From Planotetraspora kaengkrachanensis (GTDB lineage Bacteria; Actinomycetota; Actinomycetes; Streptosporangiales; Streptosporangiaceae), in contig NZ_BONV01000014.1 in the NCBI RefSeq assembly GCF_016862895.1, forward strand, positions 124,001 to 188,000: 64,000 nt of DNA, in the 5' to 3' direction. Under the pieces are notes generated by a model that saw only the letters and a list, made by a program, of their open reading frames with translations, ran no database searches and was not told the origin of the DNA. Position numbers and translations under genes: made by a program. Numbering within the stretch: position 1 is the stretch's first letter; every line of letters begins with the position of its first letter. Below, piece by piece: positions 35,401-43,396 of the stretch.

Positions 35401-37073
35401 CACGACGGGCCTCCCGCCAGGAGCACCTCGCACGTGCCGCCCGCCGCCTCGGCCAGCGCCTCGGCCAGCGGATGCAGTTCGGGAGCGAGGCCGACCAGCG
35501 CGACGGCCCGCCTGCCCTTGATGACGCTGACGGGCCGGACCCCCTGGGCCCGCCACTGCGCCACCTGCGCGAGATCCTCGTCCCCCTTGTACGGCTCGGC
35601 CTTCCAGCCGTCGTGGCGGCGCCGGGCGTCGGGGTCGGTCAGGTCGAGCAACGAGTAGAGGCGGTCGTGCAGGTCGTCGAGGTCGAGCTTGGCCGTCAGG
35701 GGGACGATCGCGTCGATCGTCCAGGACCCGGTGGTGAGCGTCTCGGCGTCCAGGACCACGGTGTCGACGCGGTCCATCCGGCGCAGGGCGTGCCGGTTGA
35801 GGACCACGCCGCCGCGCTTGGCGAGCGCCCGGCCGACCGCGCTGGCGAAGGCGTCCCTGCCCACGCGCGCCGACTTCGGCGTTCCCGTGATGAGGACGGA
35901 CAGCGCCCGGGCCCGGCTCCGGCTCGCCGCGAGGGTGAGGCCGTGTGCCGCCAGCGACGCGGGGCTGGCGATCTCGCAGTACCGCTCGATCGGCCCGCGT
36001 GGAAGCGACTCGGGCCGCGGCTCCTTCTCCGCCCGGACATGGGCGTAGGCCCCGTCGTGGGTGGCGAACCCCTCCTCCAGGCGAGCCCACGCGCCGAGCC
36101 CCGCACGGGCCTCGGCGTAGCGGCCGGCCGCGGCGAGCGAGTCGACGAACAGGCCCGCGGGCCGCTGGCCGAGCGTCTGGCCGACGAGCCGGGTGGTCGC
36201 GAAGAGGACCTCCGTGCCCGGGGCGCCGATGCGATGCTCCAGCTCTCGGCGGACTCGCGGCGTGTGCTCGGCGAGATGCAGGAACGTGGGAACGGTGGGG
36301 GGAAGCCGCCACACCCGCGTCGCACGGCCCGCGAGGGCCACTCCGGCGCCGAGAAGGCTGCCGGCCAGGCTCAGCGCCGCCCGGGCATGTTGCTCGCGGG
36401 CGTCGCGCGCCCAGATACCCTCGTCGGCGCCGTCCTCGGGGCCGTCGCCCATCTCCCAGTCGTCGGCCGCCTCGCCGCCCAGGACGGCCGCCCCGTCCGC
36501 GAGTTCCTCGTCCGTCGCGTCCGCGAGGTCTTCGCCCGGCTCCCGGTCCTCCAGGGCGCGGTCGTGGGCCGCTTCGGCGCGGGCGGCGTCGTCGAGCACG
36601 GCTTGGACGGCCTGGGCGACCCGGGCGGCCGGGTCGATCTCCGGCTCGCCGGTCGGGTCCGGCTGCCGGTCGCCGGTCTCGTCCTCGCCGGCAGGGTCGG
36701 CTTCTCGGTCGGCTTCTGGGTCGGCCCCTGGGCCGCCGTCGAGGTCGTCGACGTCGAACTCCTCCACGATCCGCAGGAGTTTGTCCATGTCGACCGTCTC
36801 GGGATCGCACGCCACGAAGACGCAGCCGAGTGCGCCGTTGACCTCGGCCCTGTCCATTCCCGCGTCGAGGAGTCGCGTCTCGAGGCCGGAGATCGCCTTC
36901 TCGGTGCCGGGGCCTCCGATGACGCGGAGGCTGATCCGCACCCCGCCGGCGCACACCTGAGTTCGCCGTGCCCGCGGTATGAGGGACAGCACAGGATCGG
37001 GCACCAGGGTGAGGACCTGGTCCGGCACCAGGGCCAGCAATGAGTCGGCGGCCAGCGAGCCGAACGGCCACAT
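32412..37073 (-). CDS. Large CtpI/CtpH-like P-type ATPase
   Basis: A 1553-residue cation-transporting P-type ATPase. Core motifs are intact: TGES in the actuator domain, DKTGTLTEG with the phosphorylated Asp near 1025, TGDHPSTAEA and TGDGANDVPAIR. Helix 4 carries PEGLP as in Ca/Mg-type (P2-like) pumps, not the CPC of heavy-metal pumps. About 600 extra N-terminal residues include an HMA-like fold without a CxxC and a long Asp/Glu/Pro-rich acidic stretch near 80-175, as in mycobacterial CtpH/CtpI. Start ATG at 37073 has GGAGA upstream. The ion is unknown. A weak ACCGAT/ATCGGT hairpin follows the stop. Confidence 0.9.
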   Translation of the reverse strand: MWPFGSLAADSLLALVPDQVLTLVPDPVLSLIPRARRTQVCAGGVRISLRVIGGPGTEKAISGLETRLLDAGMDRAEVNGALGCVFVACDPETVDMDKLLRIVEEFDVDDLDGGPGADPEADREADPAGEDETGDRQPDPTGEPEIDPAARVAQAVQAVLDDAARAEAAHDRALEDREPGEDLADATDEELADGAAVLGGEAADDWEMGDGPEDGADEGIWARDAREQHARAALSLAGSLLGAGVALAGRATRVWRLPPTVPTFLHLAEHTPRVRRELEHRIGAPGTEVLFATTRLVGQTLGQRPAGLFVDSLAAAGRYAEARAGLGAWARLEEGFATHDGAYAHVRAEKEPRPESLPRGPIERYCEIASPASLAAHGLTLAASRSRARALSVLITGTPKSARVGRDAFASAVGRALAKRGGVVLNRHALRRMDRVDTVVLDAETLTTGSWTIDAIVPLTAKLDLDDLHDRLYSLLDLTDPDARRRHDGWKAEPYKGDEDLAQVAQWRAQGVRPVSVIKGRRAVALVGLAPELHPLAEALAEAAGGTCEVLLAGGPSWLARRLHVAQVAGGEDLTGAVLDLQAEGRGVAVVAGGSHRALRQADLGVGLIRKARQVPWEADVLGDLDCAHLMLACLPAARRASELGVRLAAASAVVGGALGILGLERTAVRRAQLVADGTSLASVVLGTWAGRRVGNGGTPVTADRTPWHAMSAQDVLARLNSSPGGLTEAEAMLRRKTSARSAPAGPESLAKASVEELANPLTPVLAAGAGVSAAIGSVLDAVLIVSVMGVNALLGGAQRRDAGRVLSALSEATAVRVRLRRPDGGQSSTAEDLVPGDVIELRAGDAVPADARLLKAVGLEIDESTLTGESQLVSKAVAPTTAPAVADRSSMVYEGSSVAAGSGLAVVVATGEETETGRTANLIHGGPPPSGVELRLRTLSSKIVPMAIGSGVVLMAGELLRGASLSQALAPAVSLAVAAVPEGLPFVATLAELAAAKRLSTRNTLVRNPSTIEALGRVDVLCFDKTGTLTEGHISLRRVSDGRVEGGEGSMTPRLRRVVAAALRAGPKFEGGRVLAHPTDRAVVEGAQGLGVAPDEGLDKWERVDEMPFEPARGFHAVLGLSESGHLLSVKGAPEVVLTRCATLLRDDQEAELDEDARLELETEVERLALQGFRVLAVAERPASSRADLDESRVDRLCFLGFLGMADPVRPTAARSVQGLMKAGVRVIMLTGDHPSTAEAIAAEIDAVNGLRIMTGPSLDVLDDEELVKILPEVSVFARTTPAHKARIVAALRQSGSIVAVTGDGANDVPAIRLADVGVALGSRATAAARAAADIVVTDDRIETIIDAIVEGRAMWGSVRDALGILLGGNIGEIIFTVGSSLLTGRSALNARQLLLVNMLTDMLPAMAVAVRPPSAASPEKVLEEGPESSLGSALTKDINVRAVTTASAAGAAWLAARMTGTRSRADTVALVALVSAQLLRTLGAGGRDRTVTVAAVSSMAALMVIVSTPGVSQFFGSRPIGPFGWGIGLGSAAASSLMGGAVEKTIERMYG

Positions 37074-37410
37074 GTCGTTCTCCGGATATCGAATCTTGGA
37101 TGTGGTGGACAAGGCCGGGTGATCACGAATGACCGCCCGGCACGGATCGAACATCTTCGATCACGGAGAGTGATCGATGGTGGGCGTGCGCACCCCCCGA
37201 TCTCCTCGGCGTCCCGGCCGGGATCAGCCGGATCGGGCCGCGAAGGTCACGCGGGGTGACGCGGGTACTGCGGGTGAAGCAGACGGAGCGGGTGGAGCCG
37301 GTCGGCTCACGTGGTGGCGGCAGCCGACGTGGTCACGTGTCCATGGTGCGGACCCGGGGCCGAAACCCAGGGGACGTGCTCTGGGACGCGGCCACGCCGA
37401 GTGCTGCCTC
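37074..37410 (-). promoter_or_regulatory. Intergenic region with inverted repeats upstream of the P-type ATPase
   Basis: This 337-base gap holds no convincing gene. Near the ATPase start are two related dyads: TCGATCAC-ggaga-GTGATCGA at 37157-37177 (perfect 8-base arms) and the palindrome GTGATCAC at 37119-37126, 46-104 bases before the ATG. They share GATCAC and look like operator half-sites. The remainder (about 37180-37410) is GC-rich, with a small GTCAC/GTGAC dyad near 37250 that might end the upstream transcript. Confidence 0.55.
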
Positions 37411-38892
37411 CTATTCGCCGGCCTTGGTGGTGCGCTTGGCCGGCGCACGCTTGGCGGTCGGCTTCGCGTTGCCGGTCCGCACGGTCACTGTGCGCGCCGC
37501 TGAGCCGCGTGCGGCCGTGGTGCGTGCCGTGGCCTTCCGCGCCGCCGACGTGCGCGCCGTGGCGGTGGTGCGCCCGGTGGCGATGCGCGCGGGCGACGTC
37601 CTCGCCATGGAGGCGCGTGCCGCCGAGGTCCGTCCCGTCGAGCGTCCGGTTGTGGTGCGCCTGGCGGCGGTCCGTCCCGTGGTCGTACGACCGGCGGTGC
37701 TGCGTCCGGGGGCGGTGCGTCCGGTGCTGGTGCGTCCGGTCGTGCCTCCGGTCGTGCGCCGCGTGGTCGCCCGCGCGGTGGTCTTCCGTGCCGTGGTCGA
37801 ACGTCCCGTGGTGCTTCGTGCCGCGGTCGTCCGCCGGGTACCGGTGCGGCCGGTGGTCGTGCGGCCGGTGGTGGTCCGTCCGGCGGTCGTGCCTGCCGTG
37901 GTGCGCCTCGCGGTGGTGGCGCGTCCGGTGGTGGTGCCCCCGGTTGTGCGCCGGGCTGCGGTGGTCCGCGCCGCGGTGGCGCGGCCGGTGGTGGCGCGGC
38001 CGGTAGTGGTCCGTCCGGCGGTCGTGCGGCCCGCGGTGGTGCCTGTCGTTGCGCGCTTCGCGGTGGTGGTGCGTCCGGTGGTGGTGCCCCCGGTTGCGCG
38101 CCGGGTGGTGGTGGCCCGTCCCGCGGTGGTGCGTCCGGCGGTGGTCCGCGCCGTGGTCGCACGGCCCGCGGTGGTGCCTGCCGCGGCGCGCTTCGCGGTG
38201 GTGGCCCGTCCTGCGGTGGTGCGTCCGGCGGTGGTCCGCGCCGTGGTCGCACGGCCCGCGGCGGTGCCTGCCGCGGCGCGCTTCGCGGTGGTGGCGCGGC
38301 CGGTCGTCGCGCCTGCGGCTGTGCGGCCCGCCGCGGTGGCCCGTCCGGCGGCGGTCCGCGCCGTGGTCGCACGGCCGGTGGTCGTGCGCCTCGCGGCCCC
38401 GGTCGTCGTCTTGCGCGCGGTGGTGCGCCTGGCGGCGGGCTTGCGCGTCGTCGGCTCCTCCGCGCCCTCGGACGGCTTCTCAGCCGATCGCATGGTCCTC
38501 GGCGGTGCGGCGCGCTGCGCGCGGAGCGGGGACCAGCGCTCCTGCATCTTGGTGCGCTGGGCGATTATCGTCCCGGCGCCGATGGCCGCCGCTACGGGCC
38601 ATTCGATGAGCCCGAGGACGGCGAGCGCGCCCAGACCGCCGTAGTAGACGATGCGCTCAGGCGGGGGGAGGAACGTCCGAGCGATGTCCATGGCCTGCCC
38701 GACCTCACGCGTGCTGATATGGGGCATGTCCATGTGCGGCATCCGCATTTCCGGCTGGCGGACCTGGATGCTCATGAACGGCAGGTTGAGCTTGAGCTGG
38801 TGGCCGGAGCTCTTCTTCGCCACCGCGGAGCGAGTACTGGAGGTGCTGGACTTTCGCGTGCGTGACGGCCTTGTCGTCTGAGCCACGGTCAT
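37411..38892 (-). CDS. Membrane protein with Met/His-rich segment and histone-like repeat tail
   Basis: A 493-residue protein in three parts. Residues 1-60: basic Ser/Thr/Lys-rich start, then a Met/His cluster (PEMRMPHMDMPHIS, about 47-60). Residues 74-112: FLPPPERIVYYGG and a hydrophobic stretch long enough for one or two membrane passes. Residues 145-493: almost only Arg, Thr, Ala, Gly and some Lys in imperfect units such as GRTTAGRATTAKRAAAG, like the tails of AlgP or histone H1-like proteins; likely disordered, strongly basic and able to bind nucleic acid or polyphosphate. Start ATG at 38892 with GGGGGAGGAACC upstream. It lies upstream of the P-type ATPase on the same strand. Confidence 0.78.
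   Translation of the reverse strand: MTVAQTTRPSRTRKSSTSSTRSAVAKKSSGHQLKLNLPFMSIQVRQPEMRMPHMDMPHISTREVGQAMDIARTFLPPPERIVYYGGLGALAVLGLIEWPVAAAIGAGTIIAQRTKMQERWSPLRAQRAAPPRTMRSAEKPSEGAEEPTTRKPAARRTTARKTTTGAARRTTTGRATTARTAAGRATAAGRTAAGATTGRATTAKRAAAGTAAGRATTARTTAGRTTAGRATTAKRAAAGTTAGRATTARTTAGRTTAGRATTTRRATGGTTTGRTTTAKRATTGTTAGRTTAGRTTTGRATTGRATAARTTAARRTTGGTTTGRATTARRTTAGTTAGRTTTGRTTTGRTGTRRTTAARSTTGRSTTARKTTARATTRRTTGGTTGRTSTGRTAPGRSTAGRTTTGRTAARRTTTGRSTGRTSAARASMARTSPARIATGRTTATARTSAARKATARTTAARGSAARTVTVRTGNAKPTAKRAPAKRTTKAGE
37560..38440 (-). repeat. Coding tandem repeat array (Arg/Thr/Ala tail)
   Basis: An internal array of imperfect 15-45 base units in frame with the repeat-tail gene; longer blocks of about 100 bases, for example those around 38090-38190 and 38190-38290, are near-identical. 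All units keep a multiple of three, consistent with selection on the protein. Such arrays expand and contract by slippage or recombination. Confidence 0.75.
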
Positions 38893-39163
38893 GGTTCCTC
38901 CCCCGAGTGCGAAACCCCCCGGCATGGTGGCGGGGTGTGGTCGGCCTGCCCGTGAGGTCCACGAGTGCAAAACGACCTTTCTATCTTCCACCGTGTCAGG
39001 TGGGGTTTCTGAAGCCGATAGTGGTTATTTGCTCACTTTTGCAGAAGCGATCTCCTGCACAGAGCTCGCTTCCGGGATATTCCCCACTAAAGCGCCCTTG
39101 GCTCGTCATAAGCGCGCGAAATCGAGTGGCGATGACAGGAAGCCGATGCGCGAGGATGTCGCC
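38893..39163. promoter_or_regulatory. Divergent upstream region of repeat-tail and DJ-1 genes
   Basis: A 271-base gap, AT-richer around 38970-39120. It contains GAAGCGA and TCGCTTC as arms of an inverted repeat separated by 15 bases (about 39045-39073). No small gene is convincing. It should hold promoters for both flanking genes, but I could not fix -10/-35 boxes. Confidence 0.35.
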
Positions 39164-39748
39164 ATGACACGTATCGGCATCTTGTTGTTCGAGCACGTCG
39201 AGGAGTTGGACGCCGTCGGCCCCTGGGAGGTGTTCGGCATGTGGGCGACCAAGTGGCCTGGTGAGGCGGAGGTCGTCGCGTTCGCCTCCGAGGCCGGGCC
39301 CGTGCTCGCGTCGAAGGGCATGACGCTGCACGCCGACCACGGGTACGCGGACGTCGGGCCGCTTGACGTACTCGTCTATCCGGGCGGAAGGGGCACACGC
39401 CCGCATCTCGAAGACCCCGCCCGGCTGGCGTGGGTCCGCGAGCAGCGGGAGCGGGTGCCGTTGCTGACCAGTGTGTGCACCGGCTCGCTCGTCTTCGCCG
39501 CCGCGGGACTGCTCGCCGGTCGGCCGGCGACCACGCACTGGGGCAGCCTGGACACCCTGAAGGGGCTCGACCCGAGCATCGACGTGCGGCCGGACGATCG
39601 CTACGTGGACGACGGCGACGTCATCACGTCCGCCGGCGTCTCCGCGGGCATCGACATGGCGCTGCACGTCGTCGCGCGGCTGGCGGGGACGGAACGCGCC
39701 AGGGACGTCAGGCGCATGATGCAGTACGACCCCATGCCGCCGGTGTAG
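39164..39748 (+). CDS. DJ-1/PfpI-family protein, isonitrile-hydratase-like
   Basis: A 194-residue DJ-1/PfpI-fold protein. The nucleophile elbow cysteine lies in TSVCTGSLVFAAAGLLAGR, followed by ATTHW, a combination typical of isonitrile hydratases and of the sensory domains of GlxA-type regulators; there is no DNA-binding domain. Glu and Asp near EELDAVGPWEVF match the InhA-type active site. I chose the ATG at 39164, with GAGGA seven bases upstream. The true substrate is unknown. Confidence 0.87.
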   Translation: MTRIGILLFEHVEELDAVGPWEVFGMWATKWPGEAEVVAFASEAGPVLASKGMTLHADHGYADVGPLDVLVYPGGRGTRPHLEDPARLAWVREQRERVPLLTSVCTGSLVFAAAGLLAGRPATTHWGSLDTLKGLDPSIDVRPDDRYVDDGDVITSAGVSAGIDMALHVVARLAGTERARDVRRMMQYDPMPPV

Positions 39749-39761
39749 GACGGCCCGCCGG

Positions 39762-40778
39762 TCAGTGGTCGGCGATGTGCAGGGCCCGGGGGCCTGAGCT
39801 CAGCCGCTCGGGCCCCTCCGGGCCGCACAACACGACGTCGGCCACCCGCGCGCCGAACAGGTCGGGCAGATAGATGGCCGTTTCGAGGCAGATCGTCATG
39901 CCGGGGGCCAACTTCTCGCCGGAGTCCAGCGACGGGCCCTCTTCAGGGCTGAGCCCGATGCCGCGCCCCTGCCGTTCGGACATGTAGTGGCCGTAGCCGC
40001 TGCCGTCGATCACGTCCCGGGCGAGCCGGGCCGGCTCGGATGCCGGAACTCCAGCTCGTACGGCGTCGGAGGCCGCCCGCTGGGCCGCGAGGACCACCGA
40101 GTACATGGCCTCGAAGTCCTCGGGGGGCTCGGCGACGGCGAACACGCGGGCCACCTCCGCGCAGTAGCCGTCCCACCGCCCGCACACAGAGACGGCCACC
40201 GCGTCCCCGGGGTTGATCACCCGGTCGCACGGCGTGTGCGCCGGGTCGGCCGTGTGTTCACCCGCCGCGACGACCACGGAGAGGGCCTCGTCGCACCCCG
40301 CCTCCGCCAGCATCGCCCGCAGCCTGTGGCCGATGGTCCGCTCGGTCGCCCCGAACCAGCCCAGGTCCCGCGCGGCGAGCAGCACCGAGTCTGCGGCCGA
40401 GGCCGCCCGCCGCAGGGCGCCGACCTCGGCCGGCCGCTTCGTCAGCCGGAGCGGCCCCAGCACGACCGAGGCCAGCATGAGCTCGGCGTCGAGCCCCATG
40501 ATGAGCAACTCACGCGCCCGGGTCTCCGGGTCGACGGCGACGCGCCTCGCCGAGGCGGGCACGAGGGACGCGGCCTCGGCGGGTCCCGGCGCGCTTCGGG
40601 GCGGGCCCTCGAGCGTGAGGACGAGGTAACCCGGGCCCCGCCCCCCGAGATAACGGAAGTCGGGGGAGGGGCGCAGCACCAGCGCGTCGACGCCTGCGGC
40701 GGCCATACCGGCCCGCACGTCGTCGATCATGCGTGGGTCCATCAGCGGGGGTCCGTCGGGCGCGGCTCGCTCCGGCAT
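39762..40778 (-). CDS. M24 (pita-bread) peptidase homologue lacking metal ligands
   Basis: A 338-residue Xaa-Pro-aminopeptidase-like protein: creatinase-type N-domain (1-115) and M24 domain (120-338). Aligning by eye to the family, the five metal ligands read Ser197 (for Asp), Glu208 (for Asp), Arg272 in RGIGL (for the His of HGIGL), Glu299 (kept) and Ala313 (for Glu). The surrounding frame, DGYCAEVARVF and PGMTICLETAIY, is well preserved, so this is a real but probably metal-free protein. It is the last gene of a peptide-importer operon, 19 bases after the ATPase gene, so a peptide-binding or creatinase-like role is possible. Confidence 0.85.
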   Translation of the reverse strand: MPERAAPDGPPLMDPRMIDDVRAGMAAAGVDALVLRPSPDFRYLGGRGPGYLVLTLEGPPRSAPGPAEAASLVPASARRVAVDPETRARELLIMGLDAELMLASVVLGPLRLTKRPAEVGALRRAASAADSVLLAARDLGWFGATERTIGHRLRAMLAEAGCDEALSVVVAAGEHTADPAHTPCDRVINPGDAVAVSVCGRWDGYCAEVARVFAVAEPPEDFEAMYSVVLAAQRAASDAVRAGVPASEPARLARDVIDGSGYGHYMSERQGRGIGLSPEEGPSLDSGEKLAPGMTICLETAIYLPDLFGARVADVVLCGPEGPERLSSGPRALHIADH

Positions 40779-40797
40779 GGCCCGTCGTGCCGCTCGG

Positions 40798-41712
40798 TCA
40801 CGCCGGCTCGTGCAGCCAGCAGGCGACCGGGCCGAACTCCGGTTCCCGGTCCCGGCACACGTCCATCACCAGCGGACAGCGGGGGTGGAACCGGCACCCG
40901 GAGGGCGGATCCGCCGGGTCGGGAACGTCGCCGGGCAACTCCGCGGGAAGCACCCCGCGGCCGTCGGGATGCGGAATCGCGCCGAGAAGGGCCCGGGTGT
41001 AGGGGTGCCTCGGGTCGGCCCACACCTCCGCGGTGGGTCCCGTCTCGACGATCCTCCCCAGATACATCACCGCGATCCGGTCGGCGATCAGCCGGACGAC
41101 CGACAGGTCGTGGCTGATGAACAGCAGCCCGGCCCCTGACTCCACGGCCAGGTCGCGCATCAGCCGTGCCACGTGCGACTGGGCCGAGGCGTCGAGCGCC
41201 GAGATCGGCTCGTCGCCGATCAGCAGGGACGGCCTGACCGCAAGGGCCCGCGCGATCGCGATCCGCTGCCGCTGCCCGCCCGAGAACTCGTGCGGGAAGC
41301 GCCCGGCGAAGTCGCGGGGCAGCCCGACGCGTTCGAGCAGGTCCTCGGGGGTGGTGGTGCGGTCTCCGGCTGTGCGGAGCCCGTCGGCTATCTGGGCTCC
41401 CACCCGCCGCCGCGGATTGAGCGAGGCGTAGGGATCCTGGAACACCATCTGCGCGCCGGTGAGAGCCCGGCTCCGGCTGCGCAGCCCGAGGGGGCTCACC
41501 GGATGCCCGCCGACCGTGATCGTGCCCGCGGCCGCCGGATGCAGGCCGCAGACCGCGCGCGCCAGCGTGGACTTGCCGCACCCCGACTCTCCGACGAGGC
41601 CGACCACCTCCCCGGCGGCCACGGTGAGGCTCGCCCCCGCCACGGCCCGGACGAGCGGGCGCCCGGGCGTGCGGTGCTCGACGACGAGGTCGTCGATCGT
41701 CAGCAGTGTCAT
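40798..41712 (-). CDS. ABC importer ATPase, DppF/OppF-type
   Basis: A 304-residue ATPase of the second peptide importer. Walker A GESGCGKST, Q-loop FQDPYASLNP, signature FSGGQRQR, Walker B LLIGDEPISALD and switch ISHDLS are all intact; the C-terminus has the oligo_HPY cysteines in GCRFHPRCPLVMDVC. The ATG overlaps the last base of the preceding gene's stop (TGATG), so translation is coupled. Confidence 0.93.
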   Translation of the reverse strand: MTLLTIDDLVVEHRTPGRPLVRAVAGASLTVAAGEVVGLVGESGCGKSTLARAVCGLHPAAAGTITVGGHPVSPLGLRSRSRALTGAQMVFQDPYASLNPRRRVGAQIADGLRTAGDRTTTPEDLLERVGLPRDFAGRFPHEFSGGQRQRIAIARALAVRPSLLIGDEPISALDASAQSHVARLMRDLAVESGAGLLFISHDLSVVRLIADRIAVMYLGRIVETGPTAEVWADPRHPYTRALLGAIPHPDGRGVLPAELPGDVPDPADPPSGCRFHPRCPLVMDVCRDREPEFGPVACWLHEPA

Positions 41713-42503
41713 CACCGCTCCTCTTGCGGAAGCTTGGGGCCGTCCCCTGGCAGGGACTCCAGCAGGACGCGGGTGTAGGCGTGGCGCGGCTCCGTGAGGA
41801 CCTGCCCGCGCGGCCCGGTCTCCACGACCAGCCCGTCCTTCATCACGCTCACCTCGTCGGCCACGGCAGACATCACGCCGAGGTCGTGGGTCACCAGGAG
41901 CACCGCCAGGCCGAGGTCGTCGCAGAGCCCGCGGAGCAGCCGCAGGATGCCCGCCTGGACGGTCACGTCGAGCGCCGTGGTCGGCTCGTCCGCGATGAGC
42001 ACCTTGGGCTCGCAGGCCAGGGCGACGGCGATGGCGATCCGCTGGCGCATGCCGCCGGAGAACTGGTGGGGATAGCGGTCGACGGCCGTCCCCGGAGACG
42101 GGATGCGCACCTTGGCGAGCAGGCCGACGGCCCTGTCCCGGGCCTCCTTCCTGCCGACGCCGAGGTGGTGCCGCATGTGCTCGGTCAGCTGGACGCCCAC
42201 CGTCACCATGGGGTGCAGGCTGGTGGCGGGGTCCTGGAAGACCATCGCGATCTCGGCCCCCCGCACCGCGTTGAGCCGCTTGGCGGGCATGGCCAGCAGA
42301 TCCCGGCCCTCCAGCTCGATCCGCCCGGCCGTACGGGAGCCGTGGGGCAGCAGACCGAGCACGGCGAGCCCGGTGACGGTCTTGCCCGAACCGCTCTCGC
42401 CCGCCAGGCCGTGCACGCGGCCGGCTCCGACCTCGAGGTCGACGCCGCGCAGGATCTCCGCGCCGCCGATGGAGACCGTCAGGCCCGAGATGGTCAGCGT
42501 CAC
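41712..42503 (-). CDS. ABC importer ATPase, DppD/OppD-type
   Basis: A 263-residue ATPase with Walker [10 protein letters not shown], signature FSGGMRQR, Walker [13 protein letters not shown] and switch VTHDLG. It is shorter than most DppD proteins because the C-terminal oligo_HPY extension is nearly absent. GTG start overlapping the permease stop (GTGA). It should pair with the DppF-type subunit. Confidence 0.92.
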   Translation of the reverse strand: MTLTISGLTVSIGGAEILRGVDLEVGAGRVHGLAGESGSGKTVTGLAVLGLLPHGSRTAGRIELEGRDLLAMPAKRLNAVRGAEIAMVFQDPATSLHPMVTVGVQLTEHMRHHLGVGRKEARDRAVGLLAKVRIPSPGTAVDRYPHQFSGGMRQRIAIAVALACEPKVLIADEPTTALDVTVQAGILRLLRGLCDDLGLAVLLVTHDLGVMSAVADEVSVMKDGLVVETGPRGQVLTEPRHAYTRVLLESLPGDGPKLPQEER

Positions 42504-43396
42504 AGCGCACGCTCCTTGATGGCCCTGGCGGTGCGGGGGTCGAGGGCGTCTCGCAGCGAGTCACCGAGGAAGTTGAACGCGAGGACCACGGTCAGGATGG
42601 CCAGCCCGGGGAAGGTGGCGACCCACCAGCTGTCGAAGACCTCGACCCCCGAGGCGACCATCGCGCCCCATTCGGGTGACGGCGGCTTGGCGCCCAGGCC
42701 GAGGAAGGACAGCCCGGAGAGCAGGAGGAGCGCCGTCCCGATGTCCAGGGTGGCGAGGACCATGATCGGTCCTGTCACGTTGGGCAGGACGTCCACCCGG
42801 AGCGAGCGCCAGGCGGAGAAGCCGAGCAGGCGCCCGCTCAGGACGAACTCGCGCTCCCGCACTCCGAGCACCAGCCCGCGCGTCACCCTGGCGTAGGACG
42901 GCCACGCGACGACGAGCACGGCGAGGACCGCGTTGGCCAGGCTCGCCCCGAGCGCGGCCGCCACGACCATGGCGAGGATCACCGTGGGGAAGGCGAACAC
43001 GAGGTCGGCGACCCGCATGATCGTCTCGCCCACCCATCGGCCGAAATATCCGGCGGCGGCGCCGAGCAGGCCGCCGATCAGCACCGACAGCGCCACGAGC
43101 AGCAGGGTGAGCGGGATCGAGACCCGCGCGCCGTACATGACCCGGCTGAGGATGTCGCGGCCGAGCTGGTCGGTGCCGAACCAGTGCCCGGCGCCGGGCG
43201 GCGCCAGGCGCGGCAGGTCCTGCGCCAGCGGGTCGTGCGGCGCCAGCAGCGGCGCGGCGACGGCGATCACGATCCAGACGAGGGCGATGACGCCGCCGGC
43301 CACGGCCAGGGGCCGCCGCCACGCCTCAGGCAGGCGGACCCGGCGCGGCCGGATCTCCGCCCGCCGCTCCGGGTCGAGGACCCCGGGTCGTTTCAC
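42500..43396 (-). CDS. ABC importer permease, DppC/OppC-type
   Basis: A 298-residue permease with the hallmark HWFGTDQLGRDILSRVMYGAR segment of DppC-type subunits near residue 70 (quoted in part), six helices and a C-terminal coupling region. Start GTG at 43396 overlaps the stop of the DppB-type gene (GTGA); the frame runs further upstream only within that gene. Confidence 0.92.
   Translation of the reverse strand: MKRPGVLDPERRAEIRPRRVRLPEAWRRPLAVAGGVIALVWIVIAVAAPLLAPHDPLAQDLPRLAPPGAGHWFGTDQLGRDILSRVMYGARVSIPLTLLLVALSVLIGGLLGAAAGYFGRWVGETIMRVADLVFAFPTVILAMVVAAALGASLANAVLAVLVVAWPSYARVTRGLVLGVREREFVLSGRLLGFSAWRSLRVDVLPNVTGPIMVLATLDIGTALLLLSGLSFLGLGAKPPSPEWGAMVASGVEVFDSWWVATFPGLAILTVVLAFNFLGDSLRDALDPRTARAIKERAL

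Noticed and set aside
32892-37043. Very long open frame (over 1300 codons) on the plus strand opposite the P-type ATPase
   Set aside because: It is the shadow of the ATPase gene; GC-rich genomes produce open antisense frames, and its product is compositionally random with no family motif.
37560-38440. Repeat array that at first sight resembles a CRISPR or satellite
   Set aside because: Units are imperfect, variable in length, without unique spacers, and keep the codon phase of the gene.
37256-38644. Val/Arg/Ala repeat protein on the plus strand opposite the repeat-tail gene
   Set aside because: The minus-strand frame has a proper ribosome site, a sensible N-terminus and in-frame repeats; the plus-strand one is only the mirror of its repeats.
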